Assembly: GCF_003665435.1 (NCBI RefSeq)
Contig: NZ_CP023408.1
Location: forward strand, 806,001 to 870,000
Origin: Streptomyces fungicidicus
Lineage (GTDB): Bacteria; Actinomycetota; Actinomycetes; Streptomycetales; Streptomycetaceae
Direction: 5' to 3'
DNA length: 64,000 nucleotides
The notes under the pieces were generated by a model. It searched no databases, had not been told where the DNA came from, and was given only the letters and a program-made list of their open reading frames with translations. Below are positions 8,194 through 16,582 of this stretch, in pieces. Positions within the stretch are counted from its first letter, which is position 1; the number at the start of each line of letters is the position of its first letter. The translations under genes were made by a program, and so were the position numbers.

Positions 8194-9285
8194 TCAGCTG
8201 GTGCGGTTGTAGATCGCCGTTCCGGGACAGGCGGTGTAACCGAGACGCGTTGCGCAGCCGGAGTACTGGCTGGAGCCGTTCCACCATGCCCAGCCGCCGA
8301 TGGTGCGGCCGTTCAGCCAGGTGTACTGGCCTACGTAGTTGGCGTCGTACGTGCGCAGGCTCCAGTGCACGTGGGCACCGGTCGCGGAACCACCGGCGCA
8401 GGTGTCGGTGCCGATGTTGCCGAGCAGGGCGCTGCTGGAGATCGCCGTCCCGTTGTAGTAGGTCGCATTCCACATGTGGTAGTAGTCCGTGGAGAAGCCG
8501 CCGGGGTGGATCACCCGGGTCCAGCCGCCGCCGGCGCCGCACATCGAGGTCGCCGTGCCCTCACGGGATGCGCGGACTCGCCCGCTGGCGTTGCCGCCGG
8601 CGAAGTCGAGGGCGCTCCAGTAGCCGGTCGCGCCGTCGTGCGCGTGCGGCCCACCGGTCAGGGTCATGTAGTAGTCCGGCATCCAAGGCAGCAGCAGCCC
8701 GTTGGTGTTGGCCAGCGCGCCGGTCGGCGACACCCGCGTCCCAGGCGTCGCCTTGTGCTCGGCGTATGCCGTCATGGTCTGCCGTTCCGCCTTGCCGACC
8801 AGCGGGGACCGGGCCACGTAGTCGGCGAACTCGCGGTCGCCTTCGAGGCCCGAGGTCCATCGCCCGTCCTTGCGGTGGGCGATGTAGAGCCAGCCCTCCG
8901 GCTCGCCGTGCCGCTTGCGCGACGCCTCGACGTAGGCCACGCCTCGGGCCCAGTCGCGCGAGACGGTGCGCACGTCGACGACCACCTCGCGGCCCTCGGC
9001 GGCGAGCTTCGTGACGGCGGCCTCGGGGGCGAGTCCCCTGGCGTCGTGGGACCGGGAGAGGACGTCCGCGGAGACGGCGTCCATCAGCGCCTTGCGGCCG
9101 GTGCCGAGACGGTCGGCGACGGTGTCCGACATCTTCACGGTGACACCGGCGGACGGAGACTTGGAGGCGGCCGAGGAGACCGTGGACGAGCCCTGGCCGA
9201 TGGCCGGCGCCGAAGGCGCGGCGGCGAACAGCCCGGTGACGGCGAGTGCGGTGACGGCGATTCTCATGGAGAGTCTGGAGAACAT
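8194..9285 (-). CDS. Secreted M23 family metallopeptidase
   Basis: This 363-residue exported enzyme has a signal peptide (about residues 1-28), a propeptide-like region to about residue 195 and a C-terminal M23 catalytic domain. Zinc ligands are visible as GGPHAHDG (His 214), SALDF (Asp 227) and GAHVHW (the HxH at 305-307). The domain resembles LasA/beta-lytic endopeptidases, which cut glycine-containing peptides in peptidoglycan or elastin. The ATG at 9285 is preceded by AAAGGAA, and upstream in-frame starts would place the signal peptide internally. It probably acts in the cell wall or on competitor walls. Confidence 0.85.
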   Translation of the reverse strand: MFSRLSMRIAVTALAVTGLFAAAPSAPAIGQGSSTVSSAASKSPSAGVTVKMSDTVADRLGTGRKALMDAVSADVLSRSHDARGLAPEAAVTKLAAEGREVVVDVRTVSRDWARGVAYVEASRKRHGEPEGWLYIAHRKDGRWTSGLEGDREFADYVARSPLVGKAERQTMTAYAEHKATPGTRVSPTGALANTNGLLLPWMPDYYMTLTGGPHAHDGATGYWSALDFAGGNASGRVRASREGTATSMCGAGGGWTRVIHPGGFSTDYYHMWNATYYNGTAISSSALLGNIGTDTCAGGSATGAHVHWSLRTYDANYVGQYTWLNGRTIGGWAWWNGSSQYSGCATRLGYTACPGTAIYNRTS

Positions 9286-9688
9286 GGGCGGTGTTCCTTT
9301 CGCGAGGAAGAAAGGCACGCACAGGCACCGGTCCAGATGCCGCAGGGGGTTCCACATGAGTGCGGTCGCCGTGTCCGGGATGTCCGGAGCAACGCAAAGC
9401 CTTCGGGCACGCCAAGAAGGGGCGCGTCCAGGTGAGTCGCGGGTGTTCCTGCCGTGGGCGAAGTGAACCGGAAAGCCGCCGTCGTCTTGCCGGCCGCCGA
9501 TGGTGCGAGAACGAGTACTCGTCCTGACGCGGGTTGACGTGTACCTGTCCAAGTGTCATGTGACTCGTCAACGCGTGTCAACCAGCTCAGGATGTCGTCA
9601 TTCGTCCGCCCAATGACGGTGGAGCGGACGCCACCGGGAAGCGTCCCGCTGCGGCATCGCCGCGGCGACCGGCCCCGTCCGCGACAAA

Positions 9689-9716
9689 CCCGCCCCGGTT
9701 CTCACTCCGGAGCGGG
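9689..9716 (-). terminator. Hairpin after the reductase gene
   Basis: CCCGCCCCGG at 9689-9698 pairs with CCGGAGCGGG at 9707-9716 with one mismatch and an 8-base loop. It lies 20 bases downstream of the stop of the minus-strand reductase at 9737, as expected for its terminator. Confidence 0.5.
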
Positions 9717-9736
9717 CACGTCGTGGTGTCCTCGGG

Positions 9737-10384
9737 TCACTTCCGCCAGAACAGGTGGTGCGTCACACCGCTCGGGCTGGGCACGACGTCGAGGTGGAAC
9801 CGGTCGAGCAGTTCGTCGGGGGAGTTCCAGAGCCGCAGTCCGGAGCCGAGCTTCACCGGTGAGACCGTCACGTGCATGGTGTCGACGAGGTCGGCGTCGA
9901 GGAACTGCCGGATGGTGGTGACCCCGCCGCCCAGGCGGACGTCCTTGCCCTGAGCCGCCTCCCGTGCCTGCTCAAGGATCGTGGCCGGATCGCCGGCGAC
10001 GAAGTGGAACGTGGTGTCGGAGAGCGTGAACGAAGGGCGCTCATGGTGGGACATGACGAACACCGGTGTATGGAACGGAGGTTCGTCACCCCACCAGCCG
10101 CGCCACTCGTGGTTCTCCCAGGGCCCGCGCTGGGGCCCGAACTTGTTGCGTCCCATGATCTCGGCGCCGATGTTGTGCGTGTAGTCGCGGGTCAAGTAGT
10201 CGTCGAGGCCGCGGCTGCCTCCGGGGTCCGTACGCATGGGCCAGCTGGCGGTGGCGCCGGCCCAGGCGAACAGCCTCGCGGGATCGACGCCGCTACCGAA
10301 AGGATTCTCGAAGGTCTGGTCCTCGCCGGCACCGATGCCGTCGCTAGAGATGTTGAAGTTCTGGACTCGCAGTAGCTGAGTCAC
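9737..10384 (-). CDS. Dihydrofolate reductase / RibD C-terminal family protein
   Basis: This 215-residue protein of the RibD C-terminal reductase fold contains NIGAEIMGRNKFG near residue 75, VFVMSHHERPSF, then DVRLGGGVTTIRQFLDADLVD and a beta-rich C-terminus. This is the pattern of streptomycete dihydrofolate-reductase-family proteins that bind NADPH; most are uncharacterised. The GTG start at 10384 has GGGAGGAA just upstream. The monooxygenase gene lies 81 bases upstream in the same direction, so the two may be co-transcribed under the TetR at 11632. Confidence 0.82.
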   Translation of the reverse strand: MTQLLRVQNFNISSDGIGAGEDQTFENPFGSGVDPARLFAWAGATASWPMRTDPGGSRGLDDYLTRDYTHNIGAEIMGRNKFGPQRGPWENHEWRGWWGDEPPFHTPVFVMSHHERPSFTLSDTTFHFVAGDPATILEQAREAAQGKDVRLGGGVTTIRQFLDADLVDTMHVTVSPVKLGSGLRLWNSPDELLDRFHLDVVPSPSGVTHHLFWRK

Positions 10385-10465
10385 GTGATTCCTCCCGCGT
10401 GGACAATGACGGTGCTGAGACTCTCCCGGCCGGGAGAATTCATCGCTGTGTCCAGGATCCACCGA

Positions 10466-11578
10466 TTACCGGAGTTGGTCGAAGAGGGCGAGGGCTTCGG
10501 CGGGGTCAGGGCTCACGAGGCGTTCCAGACCGGCGGTCGTGATCTTCGCCCACCTGCCGGCCCGTTCCCACATCCGTTCCTCGAAGGCGCGGACGGCCTC
10601 GTTCAGGTCCTCGGGGCCGGCGGCGATCGACTCGGCGAGTTCGGCGCCTTCCAGCATCGCGAGGTTCGCGCCCGCCCCCAGCGGGGGCATCAGGTGGGCG
10701 GCGTCGCCCAGTAGCGTCACCCCGGCGACATGGGTCCAGGTATGGGCAACGGGCATGACGTAGAGGGGGCGGTGGACGAAAACGGAGCCGTGACGCAGGA
10801 GGCCGAGGACGGGAGCGGCCCAGCCCTCGAACAGAGTCAGCAGACTCGATCGCACGGCCTCCGCGTCCGCCAGGTCCAGGTCCGAGTGCCAGTCCAGCGG
10901 CGCGCGGAACTGGGCGTACACCTTGACGTGGCCGCCGCTGTTGCGCTGCGCGACGAGGGCGCGGTTCACGCCGTACACGGCCATGGAACCGTCGCCGATC
11001 AGCCGGGCGAGGTCGGGGTGCCGGGTGTCGACGTCGTCCAGGGAGGTCTCGATCAGGGTGACGCCGGTGTACTGCGGCGTCACGGACGAGACTGCCGGGC
11101 GGACCCGGGACCAGGCGCCGTCCGCGCCGACCACCAGGTCGAACGTCTCCTGCCGCCCGTCCGTGAAGAGGATCAGTACACCGTCCCCTGACCCCGGCAC
11201 CACCTGCGTCACACGCCGTCCCCACTGGACGTCGAGAGTGCCGAGCAGCAGGTCACGGAGTTGCCCGCGGTCGATCTCGGGATTGGCCCGGTCGCCTGGA
11301 CGGGGCCGCCAGTCGCGCAGGACGGTCCCGGCGGTGTCCAGGATGCGCATCGCCTGCCCCTCGGGACGGGACAGCGCGTGGAACCCGGCCAGCAACCCCG
11401 CCTTGTCCAGAGCGAGCTGGCCCAGCCCTTCGTGCAGGTCCAGGGTGCCGCCCGGGGGCCGGGCGTCGGGGGAGGGGTCGCGTTCGAGGACAGTCACAGG
11501 GTGGCCGTGACGGTGCAGGACTCGGGCGAAGGCAAGGCCGGCAGGGCCGCTCCCGACTACAGCGATGCGATGTCTCAT
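10466..11578 (-). CDS. FAD-dependent monooxygenase (TetX/aromatic hydroxylase type)
   Basis: This 370-residue flavoprotein of group A has the Rossmann FAD motif GSGPAGLAFARVLHRHG at its N-terminus, a DLVVGADGAWSRVR motif (DG fingerprint) near residue 150 and GDAAHLMPPLGAGANLA near the C-terminus. These are the three standard fingerprints of FAD/NAD(P)H aromatic hydroxylases. The order and length match TetX-like enzymes, which oxidise drugs or natural products. The ATG at 11578 lies 53 bases from the divergent TetR gene, across a pair of palindromes. Substrate-responsive derepression is likely but the substrate is unknown. Confidence 0.87.
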   Translation of the reverse strand: MRHRIAVVGSGPAGLAFARVLHRHGHPVTVLERDPSPDARPPGGTLDLHEGLGQLALDKAGLLAGFHALSRPEGQAMRILDTAGTVLRDWRPRPGDRANPEIDRGQLRDLLLGTLDVQWGRRVTQVVPGSGDGVLILFTDGRQETFDLVVGADGAWSRVRPAVSSVTPQYTGVTLIETSLDDVDTRHPDLARLIGDGSMAVYGVNRALVAQRNSGGHVKVYAQFRAPLDWHSDLDLADAEAVRSSLLTLFEGWAAPVLGLLRHGSVFVHRPLYVMPVAHTWTHVAGVTLLGDAAHLMPPLGAGANLAMLEGAELAESIAAGPEDLNEAVRAFEERMWERAGRWAKITTAGLERLVSPDPAEALALFDQLR

Positions 11579-11631
11579 GGCGATACACTGTATTTTCTCG
11601 ATACACTGCATCGCAACAGTACAATGTGGCC
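11579..11631. promoter_or_regulatory. Short divergent promoter region with two palindromes
   Basis: ATACACTGTAT at 11583-11593 is a perfect inverted repeat around one base. CGATACACTGCATCG at 11599-11613 is an imperfect copy. The motif CGATACACTG is directly repeated 18 bases apart (11581 and 11599). The only 53 bases between monooxygenase and TetR genes contain both, so they are probably the TetR binding sites controlling both genes. Confidence 0.6.
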
Positions 11632-12357
11632 ATGACTGTGTGGGACCGACCGGAGCAGCCGACTCGCCCCGTGCCCCTCGACCGGGAGCGGATCGTCGCC
11701 GCCGCCGTCGCGCTGGCCGACGAGGGCGGGCTCGAGGCGGTGTCACTGCGCAAGGTCGCCGCCCGGCTGAACGCCGGCCCGATGCGGCTGTACGGATACA
11801 TCTCCACCAAGGAGGAGCTCTTCGACCTCATGGTGGACGAGGTCCAGGCCGAAATCCTCCCCGAGGAGCAGTCCGATGACTGGCGGGAGGCACTGAGCGC
11901 CCTCGCCCACCGCACCAGGCGGACCGCCCTCCGCCACGAATGGCTCGCCGACCTGCTCGGCCGCCGCCCCAGCCTGGGTCCGAACGGCCTCGCCGTGACC
12001 GAGGCCACGCTCGCCCCCCTCGAGGGCCTCGCCGACATCGACACCGTCATGCGCGCCGTGGAGACCGTCAGCGCCTACTTCACCGGCGCGATCAGACGCG
12101 AGATCACGAATCTGCGGGCCGAGCGTGCCACGGGCCTGTCCAAGCACGACTGGCAGCGCGCCTCCGGCCCGCACGTGACGAGAATGTTGGCCACGGGCCG
12201 CTTCCCGGCACTGGCCAAGGCCGTGCACGACGGCACGGACGTGGACGCCGAGACGTCCTTCGCGACCGGCCTTGAGTGGGTCCTCGACGCCGTGGCCGTC
12301 AGACTCACCCGAGCCGGCGACCGCGACCACGACGACTCCGGCGAGCCGGCCGCATAA
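11632..12357 (+). CDS. TetR/AcrR family transcriptional regulator
   Basis: This 241-residue regulator has an N-terminal TetR domain (RIVAAAVALADEGGLEAVSL, then KVAARLNAGPMRLYGYISTKEEL) and a long actinobacterial TetR_C domain rich in Arg and Ala. A GTG six bases upstream (11626) is an alternative start. It is divergent from the FAD monooxygenase at 10466-11578, with palindromes in the 53-base gap, the typical arrangement for a repressor of a detoxifying or tailoring enzyme. The ligand is not predictable. Confidence 0.87.
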   Translation: MTVWDRPEQPTRPVPLDRERIVAAAVALADEGGLEAVSLRKVAARLNAGPMRLYGYISTKEELFDLMVDEVQAEILPEEQSDDWREALSALAHRTRRTALRHEWLADLLGRRPSLGPNGLAVTEATLAPLEGLADIDTVMRAVETVSAYFTGAIRREITNLRAERATGLSKHDWQRASGPHVTRMLATGRFPALAKAVHDGTDVDAETSFATGLEWVLDAVAVRLTRAGDRDHDDSGEPAA

Positions 12358-12435
12358 TGCATCCGGGTGGCTGATGGCCGAGCCGTCACACCCCCGGGAC
12401 GGCGCCGCCCCCGGTGTGCGCGGCCTACCGGGATC

Positions 12436-12744
12436 TCACTTCAGCCGTCTTCGCCGACCGATCCATGGGTGGTCGTCCTCCACCACCACGTCGTGCACGG
12501 TGACCACTGCCGGATGGTCCACACGCGCCGCAGCCCGGGCTTCCCGCAGGATCCGCGCGGTCAAGGGGCCGGCGGCCGGCGTGAGCACCTGTTTGACGGC
12601 GACCTCTCGGTCCATGCGAGTGTCCCGACCCGCCCAGACCGTGCCCCTGGCGCCGGCGCCCAACCGCCCGATCAGCCGGTAACGCCCGCCGATCAGCCGC
12701 TGCCCGGTCGCCGCCGAGCTCTCCGGTTCTTCCCCCGTCGTCAT
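12436..12744 (-). pseudogene. Truncated Ser/Thr protein kinase stub
   Basis: The 102-codon frame encodes only the N-lobe of an STPK. It has YRLIGRLGAGARGTVWAGRD (glycine loop), then VAVKQVL with the ATP-binding lysine and LREARAAARVDHPAVVTVHDVV. It breaks off in a basic tail GRRRRLK. The HRD and DFG segments and everything after them are missing, and the downstream sequence does not restore the frame. It lies beside a TnpB remnant and near an intact kinase. Decay after an insertion or deletion is the likely explanation. Confidence 0.75.
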
Positions 12745-12861
12745 AGCGGAATCATCCTTCAGCCCGGCCCTCTCACGGCGTCTGCCGAAGATCGGCGATG
12801 TGCGGGTGAGGTGGTCCCGCGCTCTGCCGTCGGTGCCGTCCACGGTGACCGTGGTCAAGGA

Positions 12862-13140
12862 CAGTGCGGGCCGCGCAAGAACCGGGACAGGGCCAGGGTT
12901 AGCGTGGCGCGGGCGCACGCCCGTGTTGCGGACGCGCGCCGGGAGTTCCACCACCGGCTCTCCACGAAGCTGATCCACGACAGCCAAGCGGTCGCTGTGG
13001 AGGACCTGGCGGTGAAAGGACTCGCGCGTACGCGCCTGGCCAAGTCCGTGCACGACGCCGGATGGTCGGCGTTCGTGGCCATGCTGGAATACAAGGCCGC
13101 CCGGTACGGCAAGGGCGAGCAACGACTCATCCTCAATCGC
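12862..13140 (+). pseudogene. TnpB (OrfB, IS200/IS605-type) transposon protein remnant
   Basis: About 85 codons match the central helical part of TnpB. KNRDRARVSVARAHARVAD is followed by the well-conserved IHDSQAVAVEDLAVKGLART and KSVHDAGWSAFVAMLEYKAARYGK. The first part of the protein and the RuvC/zinc-ribbon C-terminus (with its CxxC motifs) are absent, so it cannot be an active nuclease. No guide-RNA-like element or transposon end could be identified. It marks an old IS insertion in this patch. Confidence 0.75.
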
Positions 13141-13141
13141 T

Positions 13142-13255
13142 CTCGGCATCGACGGCCGTATCCACCTGCTCTTGGCCATCGGACCCGAAGTCGCACGGGA
13201 CACGGTGACCCGGTTCTACGATCACGCGGCCAAGACTCACAAGCCGTCGGACTGA
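13142..13255 (+). pseudogene. Short C-terminal gene remnant, unidentified
   Basis: A 37-codon open stretch with good codon bias (LGIDGRIHLLLAIGPEVARD, then TVTRFYDHAAKTHKPSD) ends in TGA at 13253. It has no start codon. It directly follows the TnpB remnant in a different frame and looks like the tail of a real protein, but I cannot name the family. Confidence 0.3.
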
Positions 13256-13267
13256 GTCTGTGTTGTG

Positions 13268-14965
13268 TCAGGCGTTGAGCCTCACTGATTGCATGGCTGT
13301 CAGCCGGTGGACGTAACGTGCCGTCACCACGGCAGTAGGGATGACGAAAAGACGGAGGAGTAGAGGTATCCAACCGAATTCCTTGAGGTCGGCCGTGCCG
13401 TCGTCGCCGCCACGGAAGAAGTCCACGCCGAAGCTCAGCCAGTACAGCGGCCAGGTGACGAAGGTGATCAGCCAGAAAACCCACCAGGTACGCAGTGGGC
13501 CGGCCGAGGCCATCCCCGCCTGCCCCGGTGTGCTGGAGGCGTGCCAGATGTCGTCGGCGATCTGCTTGGGCAGATACAGGTTGCGAACCGGGATGAACCA
13601 GGCGCGGATCGCCATGGACGGTTCGTACCGCAGACGCCCGGGAGCGAAGCTCTCCGCGATGTCGCGCACCTTGGCGAACCACAGCAGCCAGCATCCGACC
13701 AGGCCTATCCCGGCAGCCAACTGAGAGATGGCCCAGAGGGCCATGACCTCGTCTTCGTCGTGGGTGAAGTAGTAGTAGCGGGATTCGTTCAGCAGGTAGG
13801 TCATGTGGCTGACGATTCCGGCTGAGACCAACGCGAACAGACCGAGCGCGGCATACACGGCGACGGCGTAGTGTTTCGCGCTCCGAACGCCATGAGGTTC
13901 CTCGTTGCGTTCGTCAGCGAGCAGACGCTGTGGTTGCTCGTGCGTGCGGCCGCCCCGTGCAGCCGCCCCCTCGCTCCTCAGCCCTGCGGGAACGGTCGGC
14001 GCCTCCGAATCCGCCGCGTCAGGCCGTGGCATCCCGGACCGCGCGACGATGTCGACGCGGGTGCCCGGGTCCTCGTGCTCGAGCAGTTGCGCCGCGTCCT
14101 GCCCCAGCCTGGCCAGGATCTCCGCCGGCAGCCACGGTCCGAGACGCTGGTGCAGCGTCTCTTCCCGGGCCCGCAGTTCGGGCAGGGTCGGGCGGGCGGC
14201 CGGATCCTTGGCGAGGCAGTCCCGGACCAGTCCGAGCAGCGGCTCCGGTACGCCTGTAAGGTCCGGTTCTTCATGCACGACCCGGTACATGAGGGCGTGC
14301 ACCTGCCCCTCGCTCGCTTCGAACGGCATGCGCCCGCAGGCCGCGAAGACCAGCACAGCGCCGAGGGAGAAGACGTCGGCGGCCTCGGTGAGGCGCTCGC
14401 CGCGGACCTGCTCCGGCGCCATGAAACCGGGCGTCCCCACCACCATCCCGGTCGACGTCATCCCACCATGAGTGGCCGCGTCCAGCGCACGGACGATACC
14501 GAAGTCGATCACTCGGGGACCGTCGATGGTGATCATGATGTTCGACGGTTTCAGATCCCGGTGCACTAGCCCGGCGGCGTGGATGTCGCCCAACGCCCGG
14601 CACAGCCCGAACGCCAGGCTCCGCAAAGACTGTTCCGGAAGCGGACCGTGCTGGGCCACCACCTCTGCCAGCGTCGGGCCGGGCACGTACGCCGTAGCGA
14701 CCCAGGGCCGCTCCGCGTCGGGGTCGGCGTCCAGCACAGCGGCCGTCCACTCCCCGCCCACCCGCCGGGCCATGGCAACTTCGTTCGCGAACCGGCGCCG
14801 GAAGTCCGGCACCTCCGCCAGCTCCGCCTTGATCGACTTCACCGCCGCCATCCGGCCCCTCGGCGATCGAGCGAGGTACACCACGCCCATCCCGCCCTCG
14901 CCGAGCCGACCGAGCAGCCGGTAGTCCGCGATCCGGTGCGGATCATGATCTCGCAGCGCCAGCAC
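13268..14965 (-). CDS. Transmembrane Ser/Thr protein kinase with DUF4328 domain
   Basis: This 565-residue protein has an N-terminal Hanks-type kinase and a C-terminal membrane domain. The kinase carries a GEGGMGVV glycine loop at 22-29, catalytic Lys at 43 (AAVKSI), HRDLKPSN with Asp 137, and DFG at 154-156. A Pro/Ala/Glu-rich linker leads to a C-terminal membrane domain. That domain carries the DUF4328 signature, AIRAWFIPVRNLYLPKQI and about four hydrophobic helices. Such fusions are common in streptomycetes; the DUF4328 part probably senses a membrane signal. The GTG at 14965 lies downstream of a GGAGGGG sequence, and an upstream GTG (14998) is possible. The gene is not obviously in an operon. 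Confidence 0.87.
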   Translation of the reverse strand: MLALRDHDPHRIADYRLLGRLGEGGMGVVYLARSPRGRMAAVKSIKAELAEVPDFRRRFANEVAMARRVGGEWTAAVLDADPDAERPWVATAYVPGPTLAEVVAQHGPLPEQSLRSLAFGLCRALGDIHAAGLVHRDLKPSNIMITIDGPRVIDFGIVRALDAATHGGMTSTGMVVGTPGFMAPEQVRGERLTEAADVFSLGAVLVFAACGRMPFEASEGQVHALMYRVVHEEPDLTGVPEPLLGLVRDCLAKDPAARPTLPELRAREETLHQRLGPWLPAEILARLGQDAAQLLEHEDPGTRVDIVARSGMPRPDAADSEAPTVPAGLRSEGAAARGGRTHEQPQRLLADERNEEPHGVRSAKHYAVAVYAALGLFALVSAGIVSHMTYLLNESRYYYFTHDEDEVMALWAISQLAAGIGLVGCWLLWFAKVRDIAESFAPGRLRYEPSMAIRAWFIPVRNLYLPKQIADDIWHASSTPGQAGMASAGPLRTWWVFWLITFVTWPLYWLSFGVDFFRGGDDGTADLKEFGWIPLLLRLFVIPTAVVTARYVHRLTAMQSVRLNA

Positions 14966-15055
14966 AGCAGCCCAGCCCCCTCCACCACAGGCGCGCACGG
15001 TGCGCGATCAGCCGATCAGGCTAGTGGATAAGACCCGAAGGGGAGGCAAGTCACC

Positions 15056-15652
15056 TCACACCGAGTCGCCCGGCCTCAGATACCGGTAGCCGCTGTCGGT
15101 CTCCTCGGTGAGCCAGCCGTTGACGCTGCTGAGGCCACGATCGTTGATCTGGGCGTCATGGATGGCGAACGCCCGCTGAGGTCGGATCGTGTTGACGAAG
15201 TCGATCGCCTCCGTCGTCTTCATCCACGACCCGTGGACCGGGACCAGGAGCGTCTCGACCGGCTGATCGGGCACGTGCAGCGAATCCCCGGGGTGGTAGA
15301 CCGCCTCGTCGAGGACGTAGCCGAGGTTCGCACAGTCCGGTTGGCCCGCGTGGATGAACGCATGACGACCGCCGACCGCCCCTACCCGGAACCCGCCGGC
15401 CGTGAACTCCGTCCCGGAGGACACCCCGATCACCTCCACCTGTGGGATGTCCGCTTCGGCGGGTGCGTAGACCGGCACGCCGAGCCCGGCCAGGCGAAGG
15501 ACGTCGATGTGATCGGCGTGTTCGTGAGTCACGAGCACGGCGTCCGCCCCGGCCAGGGCAGCCGGCTCGCTCCACGTCCCGGGATCGATGACCAGCACGC
15601 GCCCCTCGTGCTCGAGCCGTACACAGGCGTGGGTGTACTTCGTGATCCGCAT
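15056..15652 (-). CDS. MBL fold metallo-hydrolase
   Basis: This 198-residue metallo-beta-lactamase fold protein has VLVTHEHADHID supplying the HxHxDH zinc-binding motif. Further ligands are in GGRHAFIH, YHPGD and the C-terminal AIHDAQ. The short length resembles the UlaG/RomA-like L-ascorbate-lactonase relatives, whose substrates vary widely. The ATG at 15652 is used because upstream in-frame ATGs have no homologous look. It diverges from a SAM methyltransferase 107 bases away. Confidence 0.82.
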   Translation of the reverse strand: MRITKYTHACVRLEHEGRVLVIDPGTWSEPAALAGADAVLVTHEHADHIDVLRLAGLGVPVYAPAEADIPQVEVIGVSSGTEFTAGGFRVGAVGGRHAFIHAGQPDCANLGYVLDEAVYHPGDSLHVPDQPVETLLVPVHGSWMKTTEAIDFVNTIRPQRAFAIHDAQINDRGLSSVNGWLTEETDSGYRYLRPGDSV

Positions 15653-15759
15653 GGCGCACCAACGTACCCGCCCACGGACTCTTCGAAGGCCGGGGATTCG
15701 ACACAATGCCGAGGTGGGATATGAGGTCATAGGCACGGCTTGCGAAGGACGGGAGGACG

Positions 15760-16548
15760 ATGGATCTCATCTCTCATGAATACGCGGATCTCCGGCCATT
15801 ACGCACCCGGCGCATCATCCATGCCACCTACAGCGAGCCGCCCGACCGCGTCGACGAGGTCGCGTTGGCGGCGTTACGCACGGGAACAGCCGCGTCCGGC
15901 ACGGTGGTCGACGTCGGGTGCGGAACAGGGGCACTGCTGCGCCGCTGCGCCGAATCCGGCCATGCCGGGCGGCTCATAGGGGTGGACACCTCGATCGCCT
16001 CCGTTCGTGCCACCGGGGGCAAAGGAGTGACGGCGCTGCAGGGCGACGCATGCGCCCTGCCCCTCCGGACGCGGTCCGTGGACTGCTTGATGGAACGTCA
16101 CATGCTGTACCACGTGACCGACGTGGAGCGAGCCCTGCGGGAGGCCCGCCGAGTACTGCAGCCCGACGGTACGTTGGTGGTGGTGCTCAATATGCGAGGC
16201 ACCACTCCCCGCCTGGCCCGGATGCTTCGCGCGTGCGCCGGCCGGGTCGGCCCACCCCTGCCCCGCCAGGCGCTCGTCGACGCCGAGGCCATCAAACCGC
16301 TGCTTGCGGCACAGTTCCCACGGGTGACGGAAACCCCCTACAGCGGGCACTTGGTCTTCCGGCACCCCGCCCCGCTGGCGGCACTGGCGGAGTCCCTGCT
16401 GGGCTTCTACGGCCTGCTTCGGGGCACGGAAGGGCACCGGCGGGCGGCCGCCCTGTTACGGACGGAGGCCAGGACGTGGTTCGAGGCGAACGAGGGCCCG
16501 TGGAGGGACGTCAAGGGGTGGACGGTATTCGCGGCGACAGCCGGGTGA
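15760..16548 (+). CDS. SAM-dependent methyltransferase with three TTA codons
   Basis: This 262-residue class I methyltransferase has motif I at VVDVGCGTGALL, a GVDTSIASV acidic loop, a DACALPL segment and LQPDGTLVVVLN. The GGGAGGAC sequence just upstream of the ATG is a good ribosome site. Three in-frame TTA codons occur, at 15799 (codon 14), 15874 (codon 39) and 16456 (codon 233). In streptomycetes TTA is read only by the bldA tRNA, so translation is expected late in growth. It is followed 34 bases later by the NB-ARC gene, which may be co-transcribed. The substrate is unknown. Confidence 0.82.
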   Translation: MDLISHEYADLRPLRTRRIIHATYSEPPDRVDEVALAALRTGTAASGTVVDVGCGTGALLRRCAESGHAGRLIGVDTSIASVRATGGKGVTALQGDACALPLRTRSVDCLMERHMLYHVTDVERALREARRVLQPDGTLVVVLNMRGTTPRLARMLRACAGRVGPPLPRQALVDAEAIKPLLAAQFPRVTETPYSGHLVFRHPAPLAALAESLLGFYGLLRGTEGHRRAAALLRTEARTWFEANEGPWRDVKGWTVFAATAG

Positions 16549-16582
16549 GGGTGAGGACCGGGACATCGTCGGGAGTCCGCTG

